64,000 bases of DNA from Antedon mediterranea (taxonomy: Eukaryota; Echinodermata; Crinoidea; Comatulida; Antedonidae): positions 687,001-751,000 of the forward strand of contig NC_092671.1 of assembly GCF_964355755.1 (NCBI RefSeq), in the 5' to 3' direction. The notes under the pieces were generated by a model, which saw nothing but the letters and a program-made list of their open reading frames with translations, did no database searches and was not told the DNA's origin. Each line of letters opens with the position of its first letter. Within the stretch, counting starts at the first letter, position 1. Made by a program: the position numbers and the translations under genes. Below are positions 1 through 12,000 of the stretch, piece by piece.

Positions 1-579
1 TCAATGATGCTTAGGTTCCCATTAACTATAACAGAAGTTGAGGATGAGCCTGCGGATGATCCTAAAAGAATGTAAAAATATGTTAATTTTCTATTTATCA
101 ATAAAACAAACCGATTGTGAAACCTCCCAGATTTTTAATATATTATAACGGCCAAAGAAATTTCTCCAACAAACTACACAGCGATCCCATTTGAACAAAT
201 AAAATAGTCTAAAGGCCAATATAACAGATGAGCAGTATACGGTAATAAAAATATAAAATCTATGTTATTCATTATGACCATTTGCACACAATGCGGAGTG
301 GATGGACGGTTTAATACAGATTATAGAAGAGCTGCAATATGCGTAAATATGTAAATTGGCTTTAATTAAAGACGATTATACCAAAATGAACCGTGGTAAA
401 TATGTCTTACCTGCAGACCAGCTTCTACTGACTGGATCAAGATGTAACTTCTGATTACTTGGTCGACGCATACTTTGAGCAGTCTTCAAGATTTCACGAG
501 GCGTAAAGAACACACCGGTTGAAGCTGGTCGAATGCTTAGACCAGCAGAGTCGGCTGGTGGGAATACCTTATCAAACAT
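1..579 (-). CDS. 5' end of an unrecognised gene (two coding exons, partial)
   Basis: The first coding exon is 411-579 (ATG at 577-579). It ends at a CTGCAG|GTAAGA donor in phase 1. The next exon starts at 62, after a CATTCTTTTAG acceptor, and runs off the left edge. The joined frame stays open across the junction and gives about 76 residues. The N-terminus begins MFDKVFPPADSAGLSIRP, has a basic stretch around residues 30-45 (motif FFTPREILKTAQSMRR), then a Ser/Gly-rich segment. There is no signal peptide or membrane segment. I do not recognise the family. The splice signals and continuous frame support a real gene; the product is unknown. Confidence 0.55.
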
Positions 580-599
580 GATGAACCTGGTCCTGGTAG

Positions 600-1080
600 C
601 TATTCTAATGAGAATTAATTAATTATGAATGATGAATAGGCCTAGGCCTAGGTATGATTAGGCCTATACATAATATATACTTTTGTAGGAAAACTTTAAC
701 AAGATTAGAACATGCCTAAAATAGGCATCTACGGATCAAATAGGCCTAGGCTAGGGCCTATGCATAGGCTAGACCCTAGAAGGGGGCATAAATAGGCAAT
801 TATTTAGCTAGGCCTAGTTAAGCAGGTAGTCTAGCCTATAGTCTCTAGCGGGATAGAGGGCCTAGGCCCTAGCTAGTTAGGCTAAGCCGGCCTTCTGTGT
901 GTGTGGGCCTAGCCTAGCTATAGGCTAGTAGTAGGATAGCCTCTAGGCTAGGCCTAAACTACTAGCTAGGCCTAGCGCCTAGTAGGCCTACTTACTAGCC
1001 TACTAGCTAGTAGGCCCTAGACTTTTTTTTTTTAATTAATGTCTTACCTAATCGCTTACAGAAACTCTACCCTGCCTGCT
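600..1080. repeat. AGGCCTA/CTAG-word-rich low-complexity DNA
   Basis: This stretch is a dense irregular run of the palindromic words TAGGCCTA, CCTAGG and CTAGCTAG, followed by a T-run. It lies just upstream of the leftmost gene, so it covers that gene's likely promoter side. No fixed-length unit is visible. The same words recur at 35125-35500 and 39355-39520, so they are a genome-wide background rather than a local element. Confidence 0.7.
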
Positions 1081-1919
1081 ACTTCCTGTTTGAATCCTCC
1101 TACATGTATTTTACTAGGAGTCGGCGGAAAGTACAGAAATTATTGACACCCTCCTCCCCAAATAAATAAAAATGTGTTTTGTTCACATGCGCCGCACAGT
1201 TTTTAGTCGTCAATGTTTACATGGGTCACGTGATAACTGTCATGGTTGCTAAGCATTATTGTCAGTAGCGCCCTCTACAGATGGTAATTTTTTAAAACTT
1301 TTTATATACTTGTTGGATTAGTGTCGTGTGTATAAAGTTTTGTTTGTCAATCGATATCATCAAATGCATTCTATAATGTCGCGAATCAAGTCACATAGTG
1401 AAATAGTGTATGTTCCAATTGAAAAATGTTGATATATTACCATAATTGTCAACACAAAATTGAAAATAATAATTGTATTATAGACTTTTCCGAAACTGAA
1501 CCTAACTTCATATTTATTCTGGGGCGCGTGTACAATAATTCAAAATAAAAGGCTATAATAGTTAATTTTAATGTTATAATAATTCAAGGCATTTTATTTT
1601 TAAAATGGAGACGGTTAATACAGGTCTTAGCCTACGGATAAAATGAATTTAGGCACACAGGTACTAACCTTATGGGTAATGCATATCATGTGGATGTGGA
1701 GTGTGGATATAAACAGACAACAAATATATTAAACACAATTGAACTATTTCTAAATACTCTGCTTTATTTATTTCTACGTAAAGTATCGTCAACATCAATA
1801 AATTATCATTGTAATTATAACCCAAGAAAAATGTATCCCCCGTTTCTGTATCTGTGTCGTTTTCGTGTTTGTGTGCTGTAACTAACCATGGAGCAACACA
1901 CTGGTTAAACACCAAACAA

Positions 1920-2170
1920 AAAAATGATTTGATTAATTGACTACTCGAACTGTTGCATATAACATAAGGGACAAAATAGAATAATTTGATTAAATTACTA
2001 CTCGAACTGTTGCATATAAAAATAAGGGACAAAATAGAATGATTTCGGGACATTTTTTTCATTGATCGTTGGTTTAACTAGCACTGTTGGATATTATTAA
2101 ATACAAGGGACAAAATATCATGATTTCCGGACATTTTTATTATTGATCTTTTAAGATACTACTCGTACTG
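1920..2170. repeat. Degenerate tandem repeat, about three ~70-bp units
   Basis: The words CTACTCGAACTGTTGCATATAA and AAGGGACAAAATAGAATGATTT recur three times with drift, the third copy being the most diverged (CTACTCGTACTGTTGCA). It lies between the leftmost gene and the end of the EGF-array gene. No coding content. Confidence 0.6.
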
Positions 2171-2691
2171 TTGCAATTAAATAATATCTCGTATTGAAAT
2201 ATTACAGTGTGTATATCATGAAATTAAAACGACGACTTCTTTAACATTCATGTTCGGAACCTGGAACTTGTGAGTAAACAACAAAACAGTGACTCTAATA
2301 TCCTCCTGTGTTTGCTGTAGAAAAAGAAACAAATATATTAATAATCCTTATTAGAATCCACATGTACTGGAAGTAATAAACTGAATATCTTCTTTTTTAA
2401 GACAAAATGTATAAATAATCATGTTAGAAAAACAGTATCGCTTTTTGCTGATGAACAACTCTAAAATGTATATAGGAAATGTTTTTTTTTTTTTTTTTAA
2501 TTTTGTATCTATTATGTTGTGTTTATTGTTTTATGTTTTTTATGTAAAAGGGTCCTGCGAAAACAGAAGTGTAAACTTCTCTATGCAGGATCCTTGCCAT
2601 CATTTATGCTATGAAACTGTATTTATAAACGATGAGTAAATAAATGTGAATATTGAATATAAAACTAAAACAAATTATGCCTATGATATAT

Positions 2692-2880
2692 TAATTCGCA
2701 ATATTATCTTCCAAAAAGGAGTTACTGCGCAGAATCGCATAGACTTTATAGTTTCTAGTTATTGTCTTTTCTATGTTATTTCGATTTTTAAGTTTTATAT
2801 TCTAATTCGCAAAATATCTTCCAAAATGAGTTACTGAGCAGAATCGCATAGACTTGTATATTGTCTTTTTTATGTCGTTT
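2692..2880. repeat. Imperfect direct duplication (~100 bp, two copies)
   Basis: ATTCGCAATATTATCTTCC at 2694 recurs as ATTCGCAAAATATCTTCC at 2804. Each copy is followed by an A-rich GAGTTACTG and then AGAATCGCATAGACTT. The first copy runs to about 2795 and the second to about 2880. Confidence 0.7.
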
Positions 2881-3099
2881 GGATTTTTGTCTGTAGATTT
2901 TACACACCTCAAGTATTATACGCATGAAACGCCATGTGTGCCAAAACATTTATCTTTTTACCAATAATAAAATAATCGCCGTCCAAAACCTAGACTAATA
3001 ATCGCAATGGAGAGTGCATCATGCATTGTCGACATGCTTGACTTGTTTGAGCGTGAAACAGCAACATAACTGCCAATCAAATATCATAAGAATACCAAT

Positions 3100-6000
3100 T
3101 TATTTACATTGTTCACAATTTGGACCAGAAAATCCATATCTACAATTACAGGTGTAATCACTGCAGCCACTGCCGCCAACACATGTACCACCATTGCGGC
3201 ATGGCCGGCTGTCACATGGGTTGTCTGCGTGCTCTGTGGAAATAATACAATATCAATAATAATAATAACATAATATAAAAGTGAAACTTATAATAGATGT
3301 ATTTTGCGTCTAAAGCAGATATCTACAAACCTCTTTCAATTGGCATCATCATTTAAAATGATTTATCTATTATTTTATTTCCATTACTCGCTGGAACTTA
3401 GCGCTTTTTTTGTGTGTTGAGGGATAGCATGGTTGTCGTGAAAGAAAACGTGACTTACTTTGACAGAATCTACCATCGAAGCATGGTTTGCACTGACACG
3501 ATGCTTGGCAAGAACGTGGATCAATTACACATGTACCTCCATTGTTGCATGGGTTGTTCTTGCATGAAGATTCGGATCGATCTGAAATTTAAGATATAGA
3601 ATGTAGAATAATATGTAATTCATTATTAATCCTAATTTATTTACACCTCTCAATATAATGCACAGTACTAGTATATTTAAATTTCATTTTTAGAAATGAA
3701 GTAAAGATCTGGTTGCGTACAAGGCACTTTGTATACAAATCTAAATACAACCGTTAGCATTGGGACCATACAAGTCCTCGATTTTGGTTGTACGGTGACC
3801 AAAACCGTTCAAGTTTTTTTTCTGGGGACTACCACTGCCAAGTAGTCATATTATAATTGCGTCCATAGAAACAAGGAATATACGCATCAGCATTTACGCG
3901 CATAGCAATTTGCTGCAACAATTCCCTGGTTCAATGTTAGCCTTTTACAAATGATTCTTACTGATTTCACATCTGTCTCCAGTGAAGCAATGGGCGCATC
4001 GGCAAATGAACTTGTTGCAATCACGTGCGTCTGGAATACACACTCCTCCATTCTGACAACTGTTTTCATCACATGGGTTGATTCCTAAATATAGACAAAC
4101 ACGCTTTAGTTATGTGAAAACATTTCATCTGCAAAAGAGCCCAATTGGCATCATAACACACAACAACTGACGACTGACGAAGTCTAGCAGACATCTTGAA
4201 AGAACTGTCTTAGTTAAGTTATTTTACTGGTTTACAATACATGAACTCTATCTCATTATAAAGCTTTAGTTTAAAATACAATTTTAGACTTCAACAACAA
4301 CAATCCATGTCGATTATTTAACATTTTCAATGACTCTAAAATGTTTTATTAAAACGCGTTAGTAACTTATGTTGACGCCTACGCACGATTTTAATCATGG
4401 TTGGAAGTGTCAAACTTACGTTTAAGGCAGTTATCACCAGTATAGCATTTCTTGCATTCACAGTCGGTTGTACATGTTTGTAAGTCGGCTACGCAGTTAG
4501 CGCCGAAGCCACAGTTTACTCCAGCACATATATTTTTGGCTGTTCATAAGAAATAAATAATAATTTTTAAATTTAAACTAGTACAAAGTAAATTCTTAAA
4601 AGAAACATGGAGGGTCCTTCCTGAAGAACAAACGGGTCTACTAAGTTACAGTAACTAATTACTTAATTGTGGTAGGATGGATGTTGATGTATCCCAACCC
4701 CAGTTGGATATTACAATGATTGCATTGGACCGAAGGAATAATAAAATGCTAAGTAGGTAAGAAGATGTCACAGATCAAACATTTAATGTAACTATAGCCT
4801 ACCTGTTTGGCATTTGTCTCCTTTGTAACAGTCTCTACATTTACATGTGAAACTACATGTATCCAATTTTGGTACACATGTAGCACCATTCTGGCAATCG
4901 TTGTTTGCACATGGATCTCTAGCTGTAAGTTGAATTAAATTGTATGGTAAAAGTAACTATAAAACGATAATTACAGTACTTCATAGGCCTACTGTATAAC
5001 GGACGGAGTCAAACCTCATAGCTGGGTTTCCACTTTTGGACGCGACACAACGATATAGATAATCCATCGCGTCATGATTGGCGTTGCGCGTTCATCCTGG
5101 CCTTAAGCTTGGTTCTTCCCACTAGGACGCAGCAACACAACGGCGGAAGCGCGACGTAAGCGCAACGCAAACGAGTTGACCAATGACAAGCGACAGTAGT
5201 TCGAATAATCCATCGCCAATGATTGGTCAAATCACTTACGTTGCGTTACGTCCTTACATTGCGTCCTAGTGGGAACCAAGCTTAAGGGTGATTATTGGGA
5301 GGGTTACCCCTTCAAGCAATTGGGATGTGGAGACTTGGTTAGATGGTTACTTCCAACTAGCCTATAAGTAGATGGGAAGATAGTGGAACAAGTCAACCAG
5401 AGTAATCTCTTTTACACACTTACCGCTTTCGCAGTTATCGCCGAAGAAGCATTTTCTACATCTACATTCATAAGAACACTCTTCAATGTTCTTTACACAA
5501 GTAGCACCGTTTTGGCAACTATTTCCGTCACATGGATTCAAAGCTGAAAAATATTTATTAAAACAAAAATACTTTACAAGCCTCTATTCCATAGTTTCTT
5601 CTGTTACTATAAGTAGGTTTGCGGCAAACTTGCACAGTTTAATACTGTACAGTATGAACGGCCCTTCAAAGTTAATTGTTACCAATACTGTTTATAAACA
5701 TGTTGGTGTTTGCGGCAAACATGCAACAATTGTGTGTGTGAACAGGGCATAACTTCCCCCTCAAAATAGATGCTGTAGGGTTACTCACCAACTTGACATT
5801 GCGGTCCAGCGAAGCAAGCTTTACATTGACAAGAGGTTTCGCATCGGTCAAGATTGGCGTTACAAGTTCCACCATTTTGACATCGTACTCCACGACAGAT
5901 ATCAACAGCTTTAGAAATGATAACAATACATTACTCACTGCTCACTCGAATTCTAGTCAACCAGGATTAGTGGTATAAAGGTCGGGGGCTACTAATATGG

Positions 6001-9000
6001 GATTCGTGGGCGTGGGTTCGACAACATCCGAGTGTTCTCAAATGTACTGAATATATCAGTATACATTTACGTCAAATATATATATACAGTAGGACTACTG
6101 TCTGTAGAATTCATTTTAAACAAAGAAATAATTCCATACTACGTTTTTGTTGGGTTTACTCAAAGTTAGGCCTCCTATTTTAAAATGCATTAATTCTTAG
6201 TAAATTAAACATTAAATATATCTTACCGTTTTGGCAATTATCCCCAGTGTAACAACTGGTACAGGTGCATGATGTTGAACATGTATTAAAATCAGCATTA
6301 CAAGTTCCGCCATTTAAACATTCAACACTGTTGCAGATTGGAATACCTGGTAAATAAAATTAATTACAGTTCCATGATCTGAATTTGTGTTTTTGTTGTT
6401 TTGTAAACAAAGATGTACTAATTAGCGTACTTAAGCTTGGTTCCCACTAGGAAGCAACGCAAAGACGACGTAAGCCCACCGTAAGTAATTTGACCAATCA
6501 CAAGCGATGGCTGGTCCGAACTACGTCGTTGCGTTGCGTCCCAGTGGAAACCAAGCCGTACTTATTCATATTGGTACTGGTAGTAAACACCAAGCCGTAC
6601 TTATTCATGGTACTGGTAGTACTGCAGAGTGATAAATAAATACATTAATGAAAAACAAATAATTATGATCACATGTTTTTAATTGATATAGATTGATGTG
6701 TTTAAATACGTGCACATAAAAGTGATTTATTTCAATATATATATATTATTCATTTGCATATACTTACGACTGGATCAACTAATATATACACACCTGGAGA
6801 TCAACTGACTTAGGATAAGACATTACACATTGACATGTATATGCTGGGTTCATACTAAATAACTGTTGGATATTGCAAACAACACAATATTAGTCTATTT
6901 CGAGAGATACTGCCGCTACATGCCATCATTACTATACAAGTAGGTATCTCACTTATAGACTATTGTTGGTTTGTGTATATTGGTCTATGGATGTTGGATA
7001 AGTATGGGTAAAATGTCGGTGACGATTTTAGAGAAATAATAGCAACCTCATGAGTTTGTAGCACCTGTGATGTATTTAACGTAACGTTACGTATGGTATC
7101 TGTTTTACTTACGTATTTCACAATTTGCTCCAGTAAAACAAGGTTTACAAGTACAAGAGGTCTCACACTTGTTAAGATTTGCACGGCATGTTCCGCCATT
7201 TTGACAATTTACTCCTTGACATATATCAACAGCTAAATGCAAAATGAAACACAGTTGATTTAATTGAAGTCAGAAAAATTGAAGTAGAGCTCTGTCTACA
7301 CTATAAAACTTTATGTGATTTGTCACATGAAGTAACCGAGGAAGATGCCTCTGACGTATGTGAGATGGATTGGCTAGAAGAAGAAAATCATCTAGTACGT
7401 ATAGGCTAAGCATCTGATTATGTATATATGATATAACAGTTTGACTTACGTGTTTCACATTTGTCTCCCTTGTAACACGATTTACATCTACAGGATGTTG
7501 TACATGTGCCCAGGTTAGCAACGCACGTTCCTCCATTTTGGCAATTTACTGAGCGACAGATATCAACAGCTGCAAAATACAATCATGTCATCATATTCGA
7601 TTAATTGAGTAATAAAACATACAGGGATTAAAAAATGTGATTTGCCCATAATATAGTCACGATGACATCATATCATTACCATATTTGGGCATTTGGTAGT
7701 GTAGACAGAGCTTAAAAGAACATCATTTAGTTTACATCAAAATACCACGTTCGAATAAACTAGTTATGCCTATGCTTAAAAAGAGCATGATTTGGTTCAT
7801 CAGAAATTAACTAATTCTTGACAAAACGTTCTTACGATTTTGACATCTATTTCCAGTATAGCAGGACCTACAGACACACGACGTTGAACATGTTCCAAGA
7901 TCAGCCACACATGTTCCTCCATTTTCACAATTAACGTTGGCACAAATGTCAATAGCTGATGATGAACAAAGTAGTATTAGCAGTAGAACCTAACACCATG
8001 AGATGTAATCTCATTGTACTGTTTAATCTCCTAGTTGTAACAACCGACTTACTTTTAGTGGAACCAAGGACAACAACAGGACACTAAGCCTGCCTTGCTA
8101 AGATCGGAACTCGTAACAGTCCTTTGAGCTTTTGTCTGGCTGCGATAAATAGCAACAGTACAATGTACATATTCTCCGCGGCAGATAGCAATAGCTTTAG
8201 AAATGGAAATGACCACTCTTTGATCTCCGGAGCTCAGAATCCTGTTGTTAGATTGCCTTGGTGGAATCACCATGAATAAACATCCAATAAAATAATGGTC
8301 TGGTGCTTGACGTTAGATAATGGAGACTAGAATGTAGAATTCGTACTACGTACTAAATTTAGTTTCATAAAAGTAATAAGCTTACCAGTTTGGCATCTGT
8401 TTCCAGTAAAGCACGATCGACATCTGCACGAGGTTGTACATGTAGCAAGATCTGGGACGCATGTTCCTCCATTTTCACAGCGAACATTGCTACAGATATC
8501 AACGGCTGAAGAAAAAACAAAGAAATACTTATAAATGAAACATTAATAATTATTGCAAAATATTTTGTATATATACATTAAAACAATAAAACCAACAGTG
8601 ATTTTGAGAACTTGTGTAGGCCAATATAGTTGCACTTTTTTGGCCACTGTGACATTCATTTTAAATATTTTGAAATAATAGTATTAAGTTCTGTCTACAC
8701 TACCAAACTCATTTGACAAAAAGAATGTGTGATGTGGCTATATATAGACAAGATGACATCATATCACTACCATAATTGGGCAAATTTTTTTTCGTCAGTT
8801 TGCTAGTGTAGACAGAGCTGTAAAATTCAAGAAAGACATTACCGCCACCTTGTCCTTATTGAACAATTTACAAGAAACATAATGCTTACCATCTTGACAC
8901 TTGTTTCCAGTAAAGCAGGAACGACATGAACAGCTGGTCTCACATCTATTTAAATCTGCTCTACATGTGCCACCATTTTCACATGTAACACCTTCACAGA

Positions 9001-12000
9001 TATTTAGAGCTAAAAAATATTTTTATAAGTCAAATTAATTGTTTATATTTTATTTACATCAAAAACATCAGCATATTAAACTATTGTTCTCAATATCATT
9101 ATCGCCATCTTTCTTTCTCTCTCTCGTTCAAAGTTTGTTTAATATTTGGACGAAACACAACAATAATTAGAAAGTTTGTACGTTTAACGTACGTATTTGG
9201 CAATTGTCTCCTGTGTAACAAGGTCTGCATCTACATAATGTGGTACAGGTGTTCAAATCTTCTACGCATGTTCCTCCATTCTGGCAGTTAACGCTACTAC
9301 AAATGTTTACGGCTGAAAAGAAGTAGAAAATATAATCATTGTCATTCTAACATGATAAGTATTTTGAAAAATGGTTTTCATTATATTCGATGATGGTTAT
9401 TGTAACGTAGCCCTCCTTTTTTTTTTGTTGGCTTACCATTTTGACATTCATCTCCGGTAAAACAAGATCTACACGTGCATGATGTCTGACAGGTCATGAA
9501 GTCAGCTTGACACGTTCCGCCATTTTGGCAGTTCACACCACTGCAAATGTTAACCTCTTTTGGGGGAAAAAGCACAAACATTTATAATCAATGTAAAATC
9601 AGTTACTTAGGGGTTATCTAGATATTTTAAAAGAGAATTTTGAGAAGCACTCGTAGATATAGAAAACCAACCGGGCCACGAGTTCTAGCAAGTTGTAAAC
9701 GAACGTCCACCTTTCAATCGTTACCTTTATTTTGCCACTAAACAAGTGTAAATTTATAGTGATTTTATGTAAGTATTTCTATGTTGAGAGTCTCTCGACA
9801 GTTATTTTTATTTATAACTTTTAGGTGATCCTGCCTCATTGATTTACTTTTGTACTGTTTTTATGTGTTACTTTGTACTGTAGGCCTATTTTAAATTTGG
9901 CGAAATAATTACTAAAAGAGAACTTACGTTTTTGACACGTCCTCCCGGTGAAACAAGATCTACATTTGCATGAGGTACTACAGGTGGCTAAGTCAGCGAC
10001 ACATGTTCCTCCATTTTCACAATTGACGCTGCTACAAATATCCACGGCTGGATAATAATATCAAATGGATTTAATTAAAAAGGTTCATTCATAATAACAT
10101 TGCTATTAGTGTGAAAACTGACGACTTTTTAAATATAGATACAAATCTAATTTCCCATTAGAATAGAATACATATTTTTAGAATATATTTTTGTGTCTGC
10201 ACAATATTGGATCATCGTTATTACATTGATTTACGCCTCTTGTTTATACGAAAATGGAAATAAATATTTTAATAGAAAGTCACTTTTATAATCTGGATTA
10301 CTTTGACTTAATTTGTTCATCTCAGCCACAACAAGGTGTCTCTTTTTTTTAAACGGAAACGAAGCTATATTTTGGTAATAACTTACGTGTTTCACAATTT
10401 GCTCCAGTAAAACAAGGTCTGCAGGTACAGGAGGTTTCACATTTGTCGAGATCAGCATTACACGTTCCTCCATTTTGACAATTCACTCCTCGGCATATGT
10501 TGATGGCTAAACAATTAATCAAAGATAGTAATAATATACTTTAGAATTTGTATATATGTTTATAGATTGTAAGATACTTGTTATGTATGTTTTTGCAAGC
10601 ATTTGGTTGTAAAATTCTTAAAATTGTTTATTATGTCTTCAATATTATTCATTCAATTCATTTACTTACGATTTTGACATCTGGTTCCAGTGTAACATTC
10701 AGTACATCTACAAGATGTTGAGCACGTATTCAGGTCGGCTACACATGTTCCTCCATTCTCACAATTAACATTATTGCAAATATCAACAGCTATCGGTAGT
10801 TTTAAATATGCAGTGAAATTGAATGGTAAATGAAACATGCAAAACAGGTGGTCATCCGATGTTTGGATCAATAAAATAATTGCAAAACGTTCGGCGTTTT
10901 CCCGAAATGTATAGTAGTGCATTTTTAGAGTAAGAAATATAACATGTAACTTTACTGTATGTGGTACTCCATGTACTCATTATCATTGTACGTATTAGAC
11001 ATACAACAAAATGTAGCCTAATGTAAATATAGGCCTAGTATTGATTATGTTAGCAGAATAGTAAGAATCGTAATAGTGAAACAAATATTGAATTTTAAAT
11101 GTAAATTAATATAATGTTATAAATTATAATTCAGTAGTGATAAATAGAAATAATAATATCATAGCAAATGAAGTGTGTTTTTTTTTTCTTTCAGAGCCGT
11201 TACGGCCTATGGAACGTCAATAGTGTCATAAAGGATGTGTGTTTTAAAAATTGTTCGTTATTTAAAAATGTGATATTTTAAAGTGCTATATAGATAGGTC
11301 TAGTATAATATAAGTCTAAACATGTGATCATAATTATAATGTTTAACATCGTGGTTCTTTACTCATGTGTTTTGACAGGAATATCACTTGTTTTCACATT
11401 CGCGCTACACGTGGCCCCATTTTGTCCGTTTACAATTTACAATGCTGAGAGAGGCGTTATTCATAATTTAGTATTATCAAAGAATATATTATATATTCTT
11501 TTGTATTATGTGCATTTATTGGCATTTACTTACGTGTCTGACAACGGTTTCCTCTGAAACATGTTCTACATTCACATGTGGCTGTACAAGTATCATCATT
11601 TTGTACGCATGTACCACCATTCTGACAATTAACATTCCTGCACAGGTTTGTTCCTATAATTAACAAGCATTACATTCATGTATTTTAGTTTAATCATCTG
11701 AATTTAAGCACACTAATATTTAAGCACACTTACTTAAGCACAAGTTCGTGAGATCAACCAAATAAATGAGTGAGTACCTACTATAACGGTGATAATTACC
11801 GGTACGCTATTTTTGTAGACCTGCATATGCATCTTGTGGGTTTTTGCTATTTCCTAACAAATAGGCATGAACTATCAAATATTATCTGGTCTAGTAAAGT
11901 CAGAATTCAGGAATTGGGAAGACCATTTGCTATATAGGCCTACAGTAACAAATAACCAAAACTATATAATATAGCTGAATACTGAATACTAAATAGCTTT

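Larger units (their letters stand above)
1081..3099. other. Intergenic region, no convincing gene
   Basis: I see no exon with coding character and splice signals here. Short open frames are AT-rich chance frames. The region contains two local repeats, listed separately at 1920-2170 and 2692-2880. Confidence 0.6.
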
